A stretch of 6,362 nt of DNA from JASJBU01 sp965372385 (GTDB taxonomy: Bacteria; Pseudomonadota; Gammaproteobacteria; Chromatiales; Chromatiaceae). The position numbers were made by a program, and so were the translations under genes. Of the stretch, positions 5,337 to 6,362 are shown piece after piece. The notes beneath the pieces were generated by a model. It saw only the letters and a program-made list of their open reading frames with translations, did not search any database and was not told the DNA's origin. The DNA lies in assembly GCA_965372385.1 (NCBI GenBank), contig CBDVCD010000210.1, positions 1 to 6,362 on the forward strand, written 5' to 3'. Position 1 is the first letter of the stretch; each line of letters starts with the position of its first letter.

Positions 5337-6008
5337 TCAGTCGTCACCGGAAAGCACGCCCAGCAGGGCCAGCAGATGGATGAACAGGTTATAGATGCTC
5401 AGGTAGAGGCTGACCGTGGCCATGATGTAGTTGGTCTCACCGCCATTTACCATGCGACTGGTGTCATACAGGATGAAACCACTCATCAGCAGGATCACCA
5501 CAGCGGAAATCGCCAGATGCAGGGCAGGCATGTCGATAAAGATGCTGGCCAAAATAGCAACGAACACCACCAGCATTCCGGCCATCAGGAAACCACCCAT
5601 GAAACTGAAGTCACGCTTGCTGGTCAGGGCGTAGCCGGATAGACCGAGGAAGATGATGCCGGTACCGCCCATGGCGGTGCCGACAATTTCCGGTCCGTTG
5701 GACATGGCCAGATAGGAGTTGAGGATTGGGCCAAGGCCGAATCCCATCAGACCGGTGATCCCAAACACCACTGGCAGACCGGCCGCGGAGTTGGCAGTGC
5801 GAGGCAGTACAAGCCAGATCAACGCCATTGCGCCGATGACGGATGCCAAATAGGTCCAGCCTGGCATGGCCAGAAAGACAGAAGCGGTAGCAGTCAGGGC
5901 GCTGAACAGCAGCGTCATGGACAGCAGCGTATAGGTGTTCTTGATCAGCTTGTTTGATGCAATAACCGATTCAGTGGATCGGATTGCAGTAATATCAAGT
6001 CGATTCAT
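5337..6008 (-). CDS. yccA: YccA-type Bax inhibitor-1 family membrane protein
   Basis: This is a 223-residue polytopic inner-membrane protein of the Bax inhibitor-1 (UPF0005) family, closest in pattern to E. coli YccA (219 residues). YccA is a substrate and modulator of the FtsH/HflKC protease and protects the SecY translocon when it is jammed. Seven helices are visible at about 27-48, 51-68, 78-97, 107-127, 136-157, 162-182 and 196-218. Shared landmarks are K-N-T-Y-x-L-L-S (23-30), FSALTATAS (35-43), LGPILNSYL (92-100), MPALHLAISAV (160-170), YDTSRMVNGGETNYIMATVS (181-200) and the final N-L-F-I-H-L-L-A-L-L-G. The 26-residue cytoplasmic amino-terminal tail is the part FtsH pulls on in E. coli. 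CAGGAG (6025-6020) is 11 nt from the start, a little long. A candidate sigma-32 promoter lies at 6150-6123 and a terminator at 5292-5316. Confidence 0.93.
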   Translation of the reverse strand: MNRLDITAIRSTESVIASNKLIKNTYTLLSMTLLFSALTATASVFLAMPGWTYLASVIGAMALIWLVLPRTANSAAGLPVVFGITGLMGFGLGPILNSYLAMSNGPEIVGTAMGGTGIIFLGLSGYALTSKRDFSFMGGFLMAGMLVVFVAILASIFIDMPALHLAISAVVILLMSGFILYDTSRMVNGGETNYIMATVSLYLSIYNLFIHLLALLGVLSGDD

Positions 6009-6122
6009 AGGGGTTTTATCTCCTGGTAAATGCCTAAAATCAATCAGTTGCCGTTAAGACAGTAAATGGTTCCGTAGGTTCAGCAAAGGATACAAGGATC
6101 GAAAAAAAGATCAACTAACCGG

Positions 6123-6150
6123 ATATGGCGTTAAAGCTGGAAATTTCAAG
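6123..6150 (-). promoter_or_regulatory. Candidate sigma-32 (heat-shock) promoter for the yccA-like gene
   Basis: Read on the minus strand, CTTGAAA (6150-6144) is an exact match to the sigma-32 -35 consensus. After 13 nt comes CGCCATAT (6130-6123), which agrees with the CCCCATNT -10 consensus at all specified bases but one. Consensus and spacing (11-16) are from established knowledge. Transcription would start near 6116, leaving a leader of roughly 108 nt before ATG 6008. A weaker sigma-70 alternative is TTGATC, 16 nt, TATCCT further downstream. Confidence 0.4.
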
Positions 6151-6228
6151 TCGGTTTCAGGTATTCTAGCGCACCTTCGGAACAATGGTGCAGTTGGCTG
6201 AACGACCGTACAGAATGTCGGGCTAGCC

Positions 6229-6302
6229 GTAGGTCGGCAACCCTTGCCGACATCCGCACTTCGATCCAGCGGCAGGATGGCGGAAAAGGGTTTCCGCCCT
6301 AC
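6229..6302. repeat. Convergent pair of two different REP hairpins
   Basis: On the plus strand GTAGG (6229-6233) leads into a perfect 8-bp stem GTCGGCAA/TTGCCGAC (6233-6240/6244-6251), loop CCC. On the minus strand GTAGG (6302-6298) leads into another perfect 8-bp stem, GGCGGAAA/TTTCCGCC (plus positions 6279-6286/6291-6298), with a 4-nt loop. The two face each other across 27 nt, a BIME-like arrangement. The TAGCCGTAGGT leading into the first (6224-6234) is identical to 52-62 upstream of lolA. Confidence 0.8.
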
Positions 6303-6362
6303 TTGGATTTCCTGCGTAGATTTCCTGTGTCAACTGACATGCAGCTGAACGATGGGGCTAAT

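Larger units (their letters stand above)
6009..6362. other. Non-coding region upstream of the yccA-like gene
   Basis: This 354-base stretch holds no convincing gene on either strand. It contains the leader and candidate sigma-32 promoter of the minus-strand yccA-like gene, the REP pair, and a 13-bp tandem duplication (GATTTCCTGCGTA then GATTTCCTGTGTC, 6306-6331, 11 of 13 identical). No tRNA or other recognisable RNA gene is seen. The last 30 bases may belong to the leader of a gene beyond the window. Confidence 0.6.

Noticed and set aside
6106..6123. GATCGAAAAAAAGATC as a terminator or operator
   Set aside because: The stem is only 4 bp around an A tract, and it lies where the leader of the yccA-like gene is expected; no support for a function.

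Overview
The window looks like a stretch of gammaproteobacterial chromosome of moderately high GC. The evidence is a plus-strand block lolA-rarA-(lipoprotein)-crcB-DUF190-serS. Its core, lolA-rarA-(crcB)-serS, is a conserved neighbourhood in Pseudomonas, Chromatiales-like sulfur bacteria and enterobacteria, normally downstream of ftsK. ftsK itself is not in the window. The GTAGG-headed REP hairpins also fit this group. I cannot assign a genus.

Layout. 1-166: intergenic DNA dominated by a head-to-head pair of REP hairpins. 167-2143: lolA (periplasmic lipoprotein carrier) and rarA (AAA+ replication-fork/recombination ATPase), 24 nt apart. 2205-2732: a DUF4823 outer-membrane lipoprotein gene, lower in GC than its neighbours and an addition to the usual gene order. 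2804-3178: crcB/fluC, a fluoride channel with a TTG start. 3178-3418: a 241-bp MITE-like element with 20-bp perfect terminal inverted repeats and a long internal palindrome. 3417-3728: a DUF190 (PII-like) gene whose start codon abuts the element, so the element provides its ribosome binding site. 3732-5003: serS, three bases after the DUF190 gene and probably translationally coupled to it. 5004-5090: a converging gap with a third type of REP hairpin and a second stem-loop. 5091-5270 minus: a 59-residue two-helix membrane protein. 5292-5316: a strong terminator-type hairpin. 5337-6008 minus: a YccA-type Bax-inhibitor-1 membrane protein. 6009-6362: non-coding, with a candidate heat-shock (sigma-32) promoter for the yccA-like gene and a convergent pair of two further REP types.

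How the genes fit together. LolA, the DUF4823 lipoprotein and YccA point to cell-envelope work. LolA carries lipoproteins across the periplasm, and YccA in E. coli is a substrate and modulator of the membrane protease FtsH. RarA and SerS are housekeeping functions. CrcB and DUF190 probably form a fluoride-response pair that the element has split.

I see no clear new multi-gene system. The most interesting features are the MITE-like element that rewires the DUF190-serS unit, the collection of different GTAGG-headed hairpins, and the possible sigma-32 promoter of the yccA-like gene.
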